A DNA stretch of 40,519 nucleotides from Erysipelotrichaceae bacterium (GCA_009773735.1 WSYG01000025.1:1-40519); one strand, 5' to 3'; positions 1-8,090 are shown, numbered from the stretch's first letter. The notes: generated by a model from the sequence alone, not told the origin. A program made the numbers and translations.

Positions 1-687
1 ATACCATTCTTTTACGTCAGGAAGATGATAATTCGATAACGAAGATAAATATTTTCCTAAAGTGTTTTTGTGTCCTTTATATTCTAGAAATGATCGCAAC
101 AAAGCGATGGTTCTTTTCTTATATTTAAGATTGCTTAAGACGATTTCAAATTCTTTCTCATTGAATGATAAACTAGATTCTTCAAGATATTTCGTAAATC
201 TTCGAATGTTCAAATCTTCTATTTTTTCGTAATGCTCTAAAACTTCCATGAGTTCAATCATTTTGATTACGCTGGGATTTAATCGAATTCTTATCCGATA
301 GAATTTGTTTGATCCAATGGTTTTTGTTTCACTTTGAATAACTGTAGTATAAGCTTCAATTCTTTTGGAAATCTGGGTAGTCAGTCCCAGTCGATTGTAT
401 AATTGGTAACCAATAAATAAACCCTTTAATTGTGTTTCGCCAATGAATGTATTGATGATTTCATTCGGGTTTGATTTGATGATCCCAAATTTCGTGATTT
501 CAGAAATTGAATACACTCCCTTTCCGATCCTGGAAATTTCGTTTTTATGAATCATTCTTTCTAGGGTCTTGTAGAAAGTTGCTTCAGGTAAAATAGACAG
601 TTTTTCGCGATATAGTTTTTCAGCGACAAAAATGCTTTGTGGTTTTAGTTGGAATATAACTTTCCTAATTTCCTGAGCGTATTTCAT
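1..687 (-). CDS. AbiEi-like (DUF6088-type) antitoxin/transcriptional regulator, truncated by window start
   Basis: The frame is open for 229 codons from the ATG at 687-685 to the window edge, so the C-terminus lies outside. It begins MKYAQEIRKVIFQLK. The first 60 residues look like the winged helix of the AbiEi/DUF6088 family: SIFVAEKLY, then ATFYKTLERM as recognition helix, then the wing ISRIGKGVYSI. The rest is charged and mostly helical. In AbiE systems this type of protein represses its own operon and neutralises a nucleotidyltransferase toxin (AbiEii) encoded just downstream; that partner would lie beyond base 1 and cannot be seen. A start is supported by AGGA ahead of the ATG, a TTGACA/TATGCT promoter and a large palindrome over the -35. 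Family assignment rests on pattern recognition only; it could be a stand-alone regulator. Confidence 0.6.
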   Translation of the reverse strand, partial: MKYAQEIRKVIFQLKPQSIFVAEKLYREKLSILPEATFYKTLERMIHKNEISRIGKGVYSISEITKFGIIKSNPNEIINTFIGETQLKGLFIGYQLYNRLGLTTQISKRIEAYTTVIQSETKTIGSNKFYRIRIRLNPSVIKMIELMEVLEHYEKIEDLNIRRFTKYLEESSLSFNEKEFEIVLSNLKYKKRTIALLRSFLEYKGHKNTLGKYLSSLSNYHLPDVKEWY

Positions 688-708
688 TTCTTGTATCCTA
701 CTTATCAA

Positions 709-764
709 AGCATACTTAAGAGTATTAAAAATGTCAAGTTTATTTCATTTTTACTTGACATTTT
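709..764 (-). promoter_or_regulatory. Promoter with 12-bp perfect inverted-repeat operator for the AbiEi-like gene
   Basis: On the minus strand the -35 TTGACA (737-732) is 17 bases from TATGCT (714-709). Two arms, AAAATGTCAAGT (728-739) and ACTTGACATTTT (753-764), are exact reverse complements separated by 13 bases (centres 25 bp apart). The inner arm covers the -35. No other gene reads away from here, so an autoregulatory operator is the simplest reading, as known for AbiEi antitoxins. Confidence 0.65.
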
Positions 765-814
765 GTATCACTATTTAACAATGATTGGTTTTAAAATTTA
801 GAAAGCGTATTTCT

Positions 815-1549
815 TTAGATAATCAGATTACGGTTGATCTTTTCATAGATCAAAGGTAAATCTGAGATGGTGATGATTCCTAAAGGTTTTTGATTAAGGG
901 CTCCGTCTTGGGTAATGATGATTTCTTGTAGGCGTCTGCCTAAAGCCAAATGATGTTCAAACTCTGCGATGACTCCCACTAATGTTGTATTGACTGAGAT
1001 AAAGGAAACATTGCGATCCTTGATGTCGACGGCGAGGATCTGGCTGATGGTGACTTGAGGAAAAGCACAATTGGCTGCGGAAATGTTTTTGACCAAGAAA
1101 TGAGTGATCGCATCGGTCGTCAGTAGGCCTTTGAAGTGATTTTGTTTATCATAGACAGGGATCTTTGAATATTTTGAACTTTCTAAAATGGTCAACGCAT
1201 CGACCAAAGTTGTATCTTCAGTAACCGTATTGACTTTTTTTAGAAAATAATCCTTAACGCGTTCAGGTTGAGTCAGTACACTTGCGATCTGTTCAATTTC
1301 TTCCACGATTTTTAGATGAGGTTCCGCAATGACTTCCCCATCGATCCGTTCATGGACGATCGCATTTCTAAGATCACCAAATTCTTCTAAATAGCGACGA
1401 TATTTATTGTAGGCCTTATCTTGGGTCGATACACGTCTGACCAATTCTGAATATGAAATATATCGATCAGATTTGATCCGACGATTCATGTCGCTTTCTA
1501 TGGTTGTGAAAGCAGTTAAAAAGCGTTCTGAATTAGAAGATAAACTCAT
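815..1549 (-). CDS. Two-CBS-domain protein with HEPN-like N-terminus
   Basis: 244 residues. The ATG at 1549 overlaps the TGA of the upstream HAD gene (ATGA), so translational coupling favours it over a TTG 33 bases further upstream. Residues about 90-240 form a CBS pair: VKDYFLKKVNTVTED, then TTLVDALTILESSKYSKIPVYD, a second repeat with TTLVGVIAEFE, and LGIITISDL near the end. Such pairs bind adenine nucleotides or S-adenosylmethionine. The N-terminal 85 residues are helical and contain DLRNAIVHE, an R-x4-H pattern typical of HEPN domains, which include metal-independent RNases and inactive relatives. No catalytic domain besides this is visible. Function is unknown; the pairing with a HAD phosphatase suggests a nucleotide-sensing role, which is inference. 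Confidence 0.7.
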   Translation of the reverse strand: MSLSSNSERFLTAFTTIESDMNRRIKSDRYISYSELVRRVSTQDKAYNKYRRYLEEFGDLRNAIVHERIDGEVIAEPHLKIVEEIEQIASVLTQPERVKDYFLKKVNTVTEDTTLVDALTILESSKYSKIPVYDKQNHFKGLLTTDAITHFLVKNISAANCAFPQVTISQILAVDIKDRNVSFISVNTTLVGVIAEFEHHLALGRRLQEIIITQDGALNQKPLGIITISDLPLIYEKINRNLII

Positions 1550-2379
1550 AATTGTCCGTTTCTTGGTAAGCGATTTAAACAATCGTTACCATATAGTTTA
1601 TTAAAGATGGTTAAGATGATGTGATGTAAACGAGACCCTTGTGTATAATCCGCTGGGGCAACAAAATCAACCCGGCCATAACCTAAGAGATCCTTGGTGA
1701 CTTCTTTGGGTTCTTTGGTGGGTGGATAAACCGCGATCGAGTGTCCCCCACTGTTTTTGATCAGCTTCATCGAAGGTACATCTGTTAATCCATCTCCGAT
1801 ATAGATCATATGGGTAAAAGGAATCGGTTTGTCTTCATCGGCTTGATGTTTATTAAGATCCTCATCGTTATTGATGTCTAAGACACCTTTGTTGATGCGA
1901 TAAATAAACTGCGTCTTCATCGTATAATTGACGACCAATTTAGGCCATACGGCTTGTCCTTGGTCATCATAATAGAATTCACAGGCATATATTTTCTTAA
2001 AGTATGAAGCGATAGGCGTCGCATCGATGATTTCTTTAAGACCTGACGAGACAATATAATGTTCAACTTCATACCCCATGGTTTCCCCATAGTGATTGAT
2101 GAGTTCAAACCAAGCTTTAACTCCAGGATAAAGTTCTACCCGTGAGGCATATTGAGCCAAGGCTTCTTTAGTAACCGCCTTGTCTTTCAGTTTAGATTGA
2201 TGAATCATTTCATATAGGTAAGCTAAAATATGATCCATACTGTTGGATTTGGCTCTGCGATCCACTTGATCCCAAAACTCAGCCGGATCTTTAAATCCTA
2301 GGTCTTCAATAAACCCATACTCCTGCATATCTCTATCGGAGAGGGTCTTGTCGAAATCATACAATAGGGCAATTTTCAT
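1546..2379 (-). CDS. HAD-superfamily phosphatase (phosphoserine phosphatase-like)
   Basis: 277 residues, ATG preceded by AAGGAAAA. Motif I is YDFDKTLSD near residue 8 (nucleophile and acid/base aspartates). Motif II is the serine of VSSGLKEI near residue 112. Motif III/IV is IYIGDGLTDVPSM near residue 193. The all-helical cap between motifs I and II resembles phosphoserine phosphatase-type (C1 cap) members. These enzymes hydrolyse small phosphomonoesters in the cytoplasm; the substrate cannot be read from sequence. It overlaps the CBS gene by 4 bases and is divergent from a Nudix gene 66 bases away. Confidence 0.85.
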   Translation of the reverse strand: MKIALLYDFDKTLSDRDMQEYGFIEDLGFKDPAEFWDQVDRRAKSNSMDHILAYLYEMIHQSKLKDKAVTKEALAQYASRVELYPGVKAWFELINHYGETMGYEVEHYIVSSGLKEIIDATPIASYFKKIYACEFYYDDQGQAVWPKLVVNYTMKTQFIYRINKGVLDINNDEDLNKHQADEDKPIPFTHMIYIGDGLTDVPSMKLIKNSGGHSIAVYPPTKEPKEVTKDLLGYGRVDFVAPADYTQGSRLHHIILTIFNKLYGNDCLNRLPRNGQL

Positions 2380-2430
2380 ATGTTTTTCCTTGGTTTTAGT
2401 TTACCATAGTCCTGAGCTTCACACAAAATA

Positions 2431-2439
2431 TGTTATGCT
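2431..2439 (+). promoter_or_regulatory. Extended -10 promoter placing the start site at the Nudix ATG
   Basis: TGT directly precedes TATGCT (2434-2439), followed by exactly 6 bases and the ATG at 2446. No Shine-Dalgarno sequence and no clear -35 are present, so a leaderless transcript is predicted. Confidence 0.5.
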
Positions 2440-2445
2440 TACGCT

Positions 2446-2835
2446 ATGAGAGAAGTTGTGATCGCAGCCATATTTATCCAAGATGAACTTTTAGTAGGTC
2501 AACGCGAAAGCGAACCTTTTAAAGGCTATTGGGAATGTCCAGGCGGAAAAGTCGAAGGCGATGAAGATCTAATTGAAGCTTTGGTACGCGAAATACAAGA
2601 AGAAGGCAAGGTCAAAGTCGATCATGCAAGTGCCATGTTCGATTATGAAGTAATGACCCCTGATGGTCCACTTCATTTGACTTGGTTTTATACAACTTTA
2701 TGCGATGAATTCGATCCAACGATCTATGATCATATGAAGACCATAAAAAAAGAGGAAGTCGATGCTTTAGCATGGATTCCTCATAATCGACCTTATTTAG
2801 AAAAACTTAAGACATTCTTTCCTATTCAAACTTAG
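2446..2835 (+). CDS. Nudix hydrolase (MutT/CTP pyrophosphohydrolase-like)
   Basis: 129 residues, close to the usual MutT length. It opens MREVVIAAIF, as house-cleaning Nudix enzymes do, and has the Nudix box GGKVEGDEDLIEALVREIQEE at residues about 31-51. This gives the Gx5E and REUxEE elements that bind the metal. The usual glycine two residues after REUxEE is displaced or replaced (EEGKV), a tolerated variant in several subfamilies. Likely role: hydrolysis of oxidised or non-canonical nucleoside triphosphates. The 3' end overlaps the convergent NagB-like gene by 14 bases. Confidence 0.85.
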   Translation: MREVVIAAIFIQDELLVGQRESEPFKGYWECPGGKVEGDEDLIEALVREIQEEGKVKVDHASAMFDYEVMTPDGPLHLTWFYTTLCDEFDPTIYDHMKTIKKEEVDALAWIPHNRPYLEKLKTFFPIQT

Positions 2836-3562
2836 GCATAGATACATCGGATTCAGATGCGGCTTCCGCATCGATTGCCAAGATGGCATTATGATGCAGT
2901 AAGATCATCGATGCAGGAAAACCTGTCGAGATCTTTTTTGTATTCAACAATTGTTTGACGACAGAGGATTTGTTTCGGCCTGCTGCCATAACGACAACTT
3001 TGCGGGCATTGAGTAGATCTTGTATCCCAAAGGTCAAGATTTGAGTTGGGACTTCACTGAAATCATCATAATCGATGACCATGCTTTGACGAGTCGCATC
3101 GCTGATCGTATCCATATGGATTCGTGGCGACAGTGCATCTGCAGCCGAATTGTTGGCGATATGACCATCGGTTCCAATCGTGGTGATCAAAAGATCAACG
3201 GGGTCAATCATGTCTAGAAATTGATTGAATACCGTGGCCGTTTGATTTAAATCCTCTGGATCAAAGAAATGTATATGATCGTTATCGATTCCGCAAGGTT
3301 TTAAGAAACGCTGCGTGATCTGTTCTTTTAGACTGATACATTGTTCACAACGAACGATCTCGGATATCCCCATAAAATGAGCTTTAGAAAAATCTACTTC
3401 TTTATCTAGATAAGCCATGACCAAATGATCATAGACACGTTTAAAGGTAGGACTGTAGGGTAAAACAATCCAAGAGTTAGGCTTTTGTTTGAGTTGTCCT
3501 TCAATAAGATGGGCAACCATAGCGGCGCAGTGTTCTGCGTCTTTAGAGATGATCAGTTTCAT
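2822..3562 (-). CDS. Degenerate glucosamine-6-phosphate deaminase (NagB/6PGL-fold) homologue
   Basis: 246 residues with the NagB fold signature: MKLIISKDAEHCAAMVAHL, an internal TTIGTDGHIANNS and a late AAGRNKSSVV. Aligning by eye with E. coli NagB, the Asp141-Gly-His143 motif (TDGHIA) and the phosphate-contacting lysine (GRNKSS) remain. Catalytic Asp72 (NMDEYVG) aligns with Ser in FMGISEIV, Glu148 (FNEPA) with Ser in NNSAA, and the GGTP phosphate loop with PYSPTF. Ordinary deaminase activity is therefore doubtful; a changed reaction or a binding role is possible. It follows the Gfo/Idh/MocA gene after only 4 bases, so the two are probably co-translated and may act on the same sugar phosphate. 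Confidence 0.7.
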   Translation of the reverse strand: MKLIISKDAEHCAAMVAHLIEGQLKQKPNSWIVLPYSPTFKRVYDHLVMAYLDKEVDFSKAHFMGISEIVRCEQCISLKEQITQRFLKPCGIDNDHIHFFDPEDLNQTATVFNQFLDMIDPVDLLITTIGTDGHIANNSAADALSPRIHMDTISDATRQSMVIDYDDFSEVPTQILTFGIQDLLNARKVVVMAAGRNKSSVVKQLLNTKKISTGFPASMILLHHNAILAIDAEAASESDVSMPKFE

Positions 3563-3566
3563 ATCT

Positions 3567-4553
3567 TTATTTTACACCATCGGCTTTAAAAAACAAATTC
3601 GCATGCTTACGGCACTCATCTAGAACTAAGATGGCTTTTTCAGTAATGGCCATCCACTCTTCATATTTTTGATCATCATGATCCATGATGACATCATAGA
3701 AATCTTTTATTTCATATACCATGGTCAATTCATCTTGAGGAAAGCCCAATTCGGTTGATTTATTAGATTCGACCAGTAATATTTGAGAGAGTGAAGAAGG
3801 TGATTTTTCAGCTTGAAGATGGGCTTTATCGCCGCCGATACTCATGAAATTTAAGCCAGTAGAGTCTTTCGCAATCGATGCCACTGCGATAAATCCATCA
3901 TAGGTCATTGTGATGACCCCTGATAAATCGATCCCATTGGTGTACTTATTACATTGATAGGTTACATTTTTTGGGCTCCCAAAAGTACCGACACACATGG
4001 TAATTGGATAAATACCCAGATCCATCAAAGCACCACCAGAATGTTCCAGAGAAAAGATGGCTGGCTCTTCAGATGCCAATAAAGATGTATAGCGCGATGA
4101 ACGTTGAACCATGGAGAAATTACATAGGCTTATTCTTCCGATCAGTTTAACGGCTTGTTTAAGTGTTTTAAAGTTAGGTAAATGAACAGGTATGATCGCA
4201 TCGAAGACATATCGATCCACACTCTGCGCAATCCTTAAAATTTCTTTGAATTCAGCGATATTTGATACAAAAGGTTTTTCTACAATCACATGTTTCTTAG
4301 CCAATAAAATGTCTTTGGCCAACGAGAAATGGGTATCGTTGGGCGTTGCGAGATAAACCACATCGATTTGTGGATCCGCAAGTAAAGCTTGCCAATCACT
4401 TTGAGTGTGAAGAATATTATACTTATCTGCTAGGACTTGAGCTTTTTGAGCTGTTCTTGAGAATACGGTATCCACTTCAAATGAACCTTCTTTTTGGGCC
4501 GCTTGAATAAAATGATCGGTAACAAAGGAAGTTCCAACAGTCGCAAGTTTCAT
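3567..4553 (-). CDS. Gfo/Idh/MocA-family oxidoreductase
   Basis: 328 residues. The N-terminal Rossmann fold starts MKLATVGTSFVTDHF. DVVYLATPNDTHF (about 70-83) and the catalytic-site motif HVIVEKPFV (about 93-101) are typical of the family. The C-terminal alpha/beta domain carries the HSGGALMDLGIYPI stretch that normally supplies substrate contacts. Members use NAD(P) to oxidise or epimerise sugars, inositols or trans-dihydrodiols; the substrate here is not determined. The gene starts one base after the pyrophosphatase stop and is followed by the NagB-like gene, forming a three-gene unit. Confidence 0.88.
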   Translation of the reverse strand: MKLATVGTSFVTDHFIQAAQKEGSFEVDTVFSRTAQKAQVLADKYNILHTQSDWQALLADPQIDVVYLATPNDTHFSLAKDILLAKKHVIVEKPFVSNIAEFKEILRIAQSVDRYVFDAIIPVHLPNFKTLKQAVKLIGRISLCNFSMVQRSSRYTSLLASEEPAIFSLEHSGGALMDLGIYPITMCVGTFGSPKNVTYQCNKYTNGIDLSGVITMTYDGFIAVASIAKDSTGLNFMSIGGDKAHLQAEKSPSSLSQILLVESNKSTELGFPQDELTMVYEIKDFYDVIMDHDDQKYEEWMAITEKAILVLDECRKHANLFFKADGVK

Positions 4554-4554
4554 A

Positions 4555-6195
4555 TTAGTGTCCGTTTTCCTCTATGATTGCGGATAGTCTAGGCATGACT
4601 TGTTTCTTACGCGAAATCACATCATAGTAGACCAGTTTATCATTGGTGATCCCATCAAAGGCATCCGTCGCGATCCAGCTTTCTTTACCGGCATACAGAA
4701 TCGCAGATTTGTTGTTTTCTAGTCCTGTAAACAATAAGATCAACACATCAAGTCGCTTATCATCGGCATACGTCTGCATGCCTTTGATCAGCTCAATGCG
4801 AATAGGCTCAATGACTTCCACATCATAGAGAGACATTTGTCCAACCATGACCTTGTATTTACCTAAGGTAAACTCTTTGATGTCGTTTTCGATGATGTCT
4901 TCAATCGATTTATCTTTTAAACCAGAGCCATGGGTAAAGAGATCTTTAGCCAAGTCTTCAGTATTAAGTTGAGCAATGCGTGCTAATCGTTGACCTGTAT
5001 TGATGTCGGTTGGAGTTGTGGTCGGTGACTTAAAATTCAAGGTATCGGAAATGATGGCTGCACATAAAAGACCAGCCATTTTTCCATCCAATGGAATACG
5101 TGCTTCATCATAAAGTTGAGCAATGATCGTACATGTAGATCCTACCAACTGATTTCTAAACATGATGGGTTTAGAAGTGGTGATGTCTCCAATACGATGA
5201 TGATCGATGACTTCCAATAGATCGCTTTCTAAGACCGCATCTACGGATTGAGATACTTCATTATGATCGACCAAGATGATTTTCTTTTTACGGGCATTCA
5301 ACAGGTGGAAACGTGAAATCAAACCATACACATGACGTTTCTCATCGAGCACTGGATAAGATCTGTACCGCGACTTCAACAACTTCGCCAAGACATCATC
5401 CACATATTCACTTCTTTGGAAAGATAAAAGCTCGGTACTCATGATGAATCTGACTGGTGTCGAGTAATACAGATAACGCGATGTATTCAAGGTCCCTTGA
5501 CCTGAAATGATGATGGCACAGCCCTTTTCTTTGGCTTTGGCGATGACCAAATCAGATATTTTTTTCGTCCATACGACCACCAAGCAAGCCGCATTCTTTT
5601 CAATAGCTTGTAGTTGAGCTTCAGTATCATTACCTAAGATAACGGTTCGATCTGATAATTCATAGTTTTCTAGTTTATGTTCAGCTACCGCAATGATCGA
5701 AACTTTACCGTTAAGTCGCGGTGTTTCAGGTTCATAAACCAAGGTTCCGCCTAAAGTCTGAGCTATATAACTGATCGGTGTTTTCTGTAAGAGTTCAATA
5801 CTCTTGGCTGTATCGCCCATAGCGATTGAAGATAAATTAGAATTGGTAACCAAGCCTAAGACTCTTTGGTTCTGATCAACCACAACCAAGGCTCTCTTTT
5901 CATTTTGTATGATCTGCCATGCCTCAAAGATCGTTGTCTCTGGAGATATGGTAATGGGTTCATCTAAATCGATCTCAGATAAGGTCATTCTGGCATCGCT
6001 TAAGACCTTGGGTTCTTCAAATCCAAAGCGCTCTAAGATATATCTTGTTTCATGATTTACTTCGCCTAAACGACAAGCAATGGCTTCTAAACCCTGTTTA
6101 CGTTTAAGGTTTGCATAAGCAATCGCTGAACAAATCGTATCTGAATCTGGATGCTTGTGCCCCGTCACATGGATGGCTTGGTTCGTATTGAGCAT
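4555..6195 (-). CDS. ppaC: CBS-domain manganese-dependent inorganic pyrophosphatase (family II)
   Basis: 546 residues, the length of CBS-containing family II enzymes (about 545) rather than the 310 of plain PpaC. Order: N-terminal DHH part with HVTGHKHPDSDTICSAIAY (metal-binding HxxxxxD), first CBS segment about 70-125, DRTGG-like insert about 130-245, second CBS about 250-300, then the rest of DHH with ILVDHNE and VIDHHRIGD. The DHHA2 domain follows, with VGSTCTII and the substrate motif around FKSPTTTPTD. It hydrolyses pyrophosphate in the cytoplasm; CBS domains in this family allow inhibition by AMP/ADP and activation by ATP or diadenosine polyphosphates. GAGGAAAA precedes the ATG and a TATAAT lies at 6222-6217. 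Confidence 0.92.
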   Translation of the reverse strand: MLNTNQAIHVTGHKHPDSDTICSAIAYANLKRKQGLEAIACRLGEVNHETRYILERFGFEEPKVLSDARMTLSEIDLDEPITISPETTIFEAWQIIQNEKRALVVVDQNQRVLGLVTNSNLSSIAMGDTAKSIELLQKTPISYIAQTLGGTLVYEPETPRLNGKVSIIAVAEHKLENYELSDRTVILGNDTEAQLQAIEKNAACLVVVWTKKISDLVIAKAKEKGCAIIISGQGTLNTSRYLYYSTPVRFIMSTELLSFQRSEYVDDVLAKLLKSRYRSYPVLDEKRHVYGLISRFHLLNARKKKIILVDHNEVSQSVDAVLESDLLEVIDHHRIGDITTSKPIMFRNQLVGSTCTIIAQLYDEARIPLDGKMAGLLCAAIISDTLNFKSPTTTPTDINTGQRLARIAQLNTEDLAKDLFTHGSGLKDKSIEDIIENDIKEFTLGKYKVMVGQMSLYDVEVIEPIRIELIKGMQTYADDKRLDVLILLFTGLENNKSAILYAGKESWIATDAFDGITNDKLVYYDVISRKKQVMPRLSAIIEENGH

Positions 6196-6294
6196 AATTT
6201 TTCCTCACTTAACCTTATTATAGACGATTAGAGCATAATAGACCACAGAATTGGACATCATTTACGTTATGAAACATTTTTTAATTGTTTTGTT

Positions 6295-6322
6295 TTGAGT
6301 TTTTCTCACAATAAGATACAAT
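6295..6322 (+). promoter_or_regulatory. Promoter of the GNAT gene
   Basis: TTGAGT (6295-6300), 16-base spacer, TACAAT (6317-6322), then AGGGGAC ahead of the ATG at 6344. The 148-base divergent gap 6196-6343 also holds the TATAAT of the pyrophosphatase promoter at 6217-6222 on the other strand. Confidence 0.55.
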
Positions 6323-6343
6323 AGGAATTGTCAGGGGACATTT

Positions 6344-6883
6344 ATGGATAAACCACTCTCAAACTTCTATCTAGTGCCAATGCATGACATGACTTTAGAA
6401 GATATTTATCTGTACTACAATGATAACCGTTTTCAGCATGAACAAAATTTTGATCCCGGAGATTTGGATTTTTCCATACAATCGCAACGCATACGCTTAT
6501 TAAGATCGATTATTGAGGCTGATCGTAAGATCGCCTATCGTTTATCCGTGATTTCGGAAGATCGAAAAATGATCGGTGTTGTTAAAATAGCAGGTGTCTT
6601 TGATCCTCATCAATTCATCTGTGACATCAGTTATTCCGTTGATAAAAAACTTGATGGGAAAGGTTATAATGGACTGATCCTTAATCGAGCCACCAATCTT
6701 GCTTTTAAAGAATATGGCTATCGTAAAGCCACACTAACTTTCTTAAGTACCAATGAAACTGGGATTAAGACTGCCCAGGAAGTAGGCTATGTCATCGTAG
6801 GTTTGATGAAAAAACACGAAAAAATAAGAGGTGAATGGAAAGACTTCATCTTACTGGAAAAATTAAATCAAGATATTTTATAA
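6344..6883 (+). CDS. GNAT-family N-acetyltransferase (RimJ/RimL-like)
   Basis: 179 residues. The fold matches RimL/SpeG-type acetyltransferases: IAYRLSVISEDRKMIGVVKIAG (strands 2-3), then the acetyl-CoA-binding strand ICDISYSVDKKLDGKGYNG (the pyrophosphate loop is usually Q/RxxGxG/A; here KLDGKGY), then YRKATLTFLSTNETGIKTAQEVGY and a C-terminal F-I-L-L-E strand. It would transfer an acetyl group to an amine such as a protein N-terminus, amino acid or drug; the acceptor is unknown. It stands alone between its own promoter and terminator. Confidence 0.8.
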   Translation: MDKPLSNFYLVPMHDMTLEDIYLYYNDNRFQHEQNFDPGDLDFSIQSQRIRLLRSIIEADRKIAYRLSVISEDRKMIGVVKIAGVFDPHQFICDISYSVDKKLDGKGYNGLILNRATNLAFKEYGYRKATLTFLSTNETGIKTAQEVGYVIVGLMKKHEKIRGEWKDFILLEKLNQDIL

Positions 6884-6914
6884 ATCGTTTTTGTTTTATG
6901 TTTACTGTCATCAC

Positions 6915-6934
6915 TTAGCCAATCGGCTTTTTTT
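6915..6934 (+). terminator. Short intrinsic terminator after the GNAT gene
   Basis: AGCC-AATC-GGCT followed by a run of seven T. The stem is only 4-5 bp, so efficiency is uncertain. Confidence 0.45.
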
Positions 6935-6949
6935 ATGCCTTAGGCTACC

Positions 6950-6978
6950 TTGACAAGCCACACACATCATGTAAGAAT
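6950..6978 (+). promoter_or_regulatory. Promoter of dedA-family gene
   Basis: Consensus TTGACA at 6950-6955, 16-17 bases, then TAAGAAT (6972-6978), followed by AAGGAGAA before the ATG at 7003. Confidence 0.55.
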
Positions 6979-7002
6979 AAGTCATGTAAATAAGGAGAAC
7001 TC

Positions 7003-7626
7003 ATGGAAGCTTGGATCATCGCATTTATGGAGCAATTTGGATATATAGGTGTCTTTTTAATGATCCTCGTTGAAAATATTTTCCCTCCGATCCCATCCGA
7101 ATTAATTTTGACCTTTGGTGGATTTATGACCACCACGACATCATTAAATGTCCCGGGTGTTGTTTTAAGTGCTACTTTAGGGGCAGTCTTTGGGGCTTGG
7201 TTATTGTATGAATTGGGACATTTCTTCCCAGTTGAAACGATTGAGAAATTTGTTGGAAAATACGGAAAAATCTTACGTCTAAAAGTCGAAGACATTCATC
7301 GCGCAAAATCTTGGTTTGATAAACGTGGAACCTTAGCTGTATTTGTCTGTAGAATGATCCCTGTCTTAAGAAGTTTGATTTCAATACCTGCTGGTATGGC
7401 AAAGATGAACCGTAAGACCTTCTTCTTCTATACCACCATCGGAACTTTGATTTGGAACACTGGTTTGGTGTATGCGGGAGCCTTACTGGGAGATAATTGG
7501 GAAGAGATCTTAACCTTCATGGATGTTTACTCCTACCTCACGTATGCGATATTAGGAATCATAGGTGTTGGATTGATTGTTTATCTTGTCACTAAAAACA
7601 GAAATAACAAAAATAAAAGTCTCTGA
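7003..7626 (+). CDS. DedA/VTT-domain membrane protein
   Basis: 207 residues with 4-5 hydrophobic segments. The DedA signature is clear: GYIGVFLMILVENIFPPIPSE (about 13-33), a re-entrant FGGFM segment, LGAVFGAWLLYELGHF, then the basic-residue region VFVCRMIPVLRSLISIPAGMAKM (about 109-131) that matches the conserved F-x-R-x-x-P-x-x-R motif. The family acts as phospholipid (for example undecaprenyl phosphate or phosphatidylethanolamine) flippases and supports membrane potential and drug tolerance. Context gives no closer hint, although a undecaprenyl pyrophosphatase gene is 4 kb away. The stop is UGA. Confidence 0.9.
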   Translation: MEAWIIAFMEQFGYIGVFLMILVENIFPPIPSELILTFGGFMTTTTSLNVPGVVLSATLGAVFGAWLLYELGHFFPVETIEKFVGKYGKILRLKVEDIHRAKSWFDKRGTLAVFVCRMIPVLRSLISIPAGMAKMNRKTFFFYTTIGTLIWNTGLVYAGALLGDNWEEILTFMDVYSYLTYAILGIIGVGLIVYLVTKNRNNKNKSL

Positions 7627-7650
7627 TCATCATCATCGGAGACTTTTTTT
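7614..7650 (+). terminator. Bidirectional terminator between dedA and ohrR
   Basis: AAAGTCTC ... GAGACTTT stem around a (CAT)-rich loop, followed by T7 on the plus strand; the minus-strand copy also ends in TTTTATTTTT. It serves both converging genes. Confidence 0.75.
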
Positions 7651-8074
7651 AAAGTTGTTTTAACAACTTATGGATGATCGTATAAAGCTGTATAAGTTCT
7701 TCTTCATTAAGATTAAACATCGATCCGATTTTAGCTGGGATATCACTGGCTTTTTCTTTAAGCGCAAGTCCACTTTCTGTGATTTGGATGATGACGCTTC
7801 GTTCATCACTGGTGTCTCTTTGACGTGTGATCAATCGCTGAACTTCAAGCTTTTTAAGGAGTGGAGTTAACGTACCAGAATCAAGATACAATTTATCGCC
7901 TATTGCTTTAACGTTGATTGTTTGTTTTTCCCACATGACCATCATGACCAAATACTGAGTATAGGTCAAATGAAGCTCATCTAAAAGTGGGGTATATTTC
8001 TTTATGATTTCTTTGGATAAAGCATACAGTGGAAAACAGAGTTGATTTTGTAGTTTTAAAGCATCATCTTTCAT
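7649..8074 (-). CDS. ohrR: OhrR/MarR-family organic peroxide-sensing repressor
   Basis: 141 residues, very similar by eye to Bacillus OhrR. LENQLCF-like LQNQLCFPLYALSKEI at the N-terminus carries the single sensing cysteine (Cys13, equivalent to Cys15). It is followed by TYTQYLVMMVMWE, the recognition helix region LYLDSGTLTPLLKKLE and the wing RDTSDERSVII. It binds DNA as a dimer and is released when the cysteine is oxidised by organic hydroperoxides. GGAGGT precedes the ATG. It is the second gene of a gpx-ohrR unit whose promoter carries a textbook OhrR box, so it probably represses itself and gpx. Confidence 0.88.
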   Translation of the reverse strand: MKDDALKLQNQLCFPLYALSKEIIKKYTPLLDELHLTYTQYLVMMVMWEKQTINVKAIGDKLYLDSGTLTPLLKKLEVQRLITRQRDTSDERSVIIQITESGLALKEKASDIPAKIGSMFNLNEEELIQLYTIIHKLLKQL

Positions 8075-8090
8075 ACTGACCTCCGTAGTG

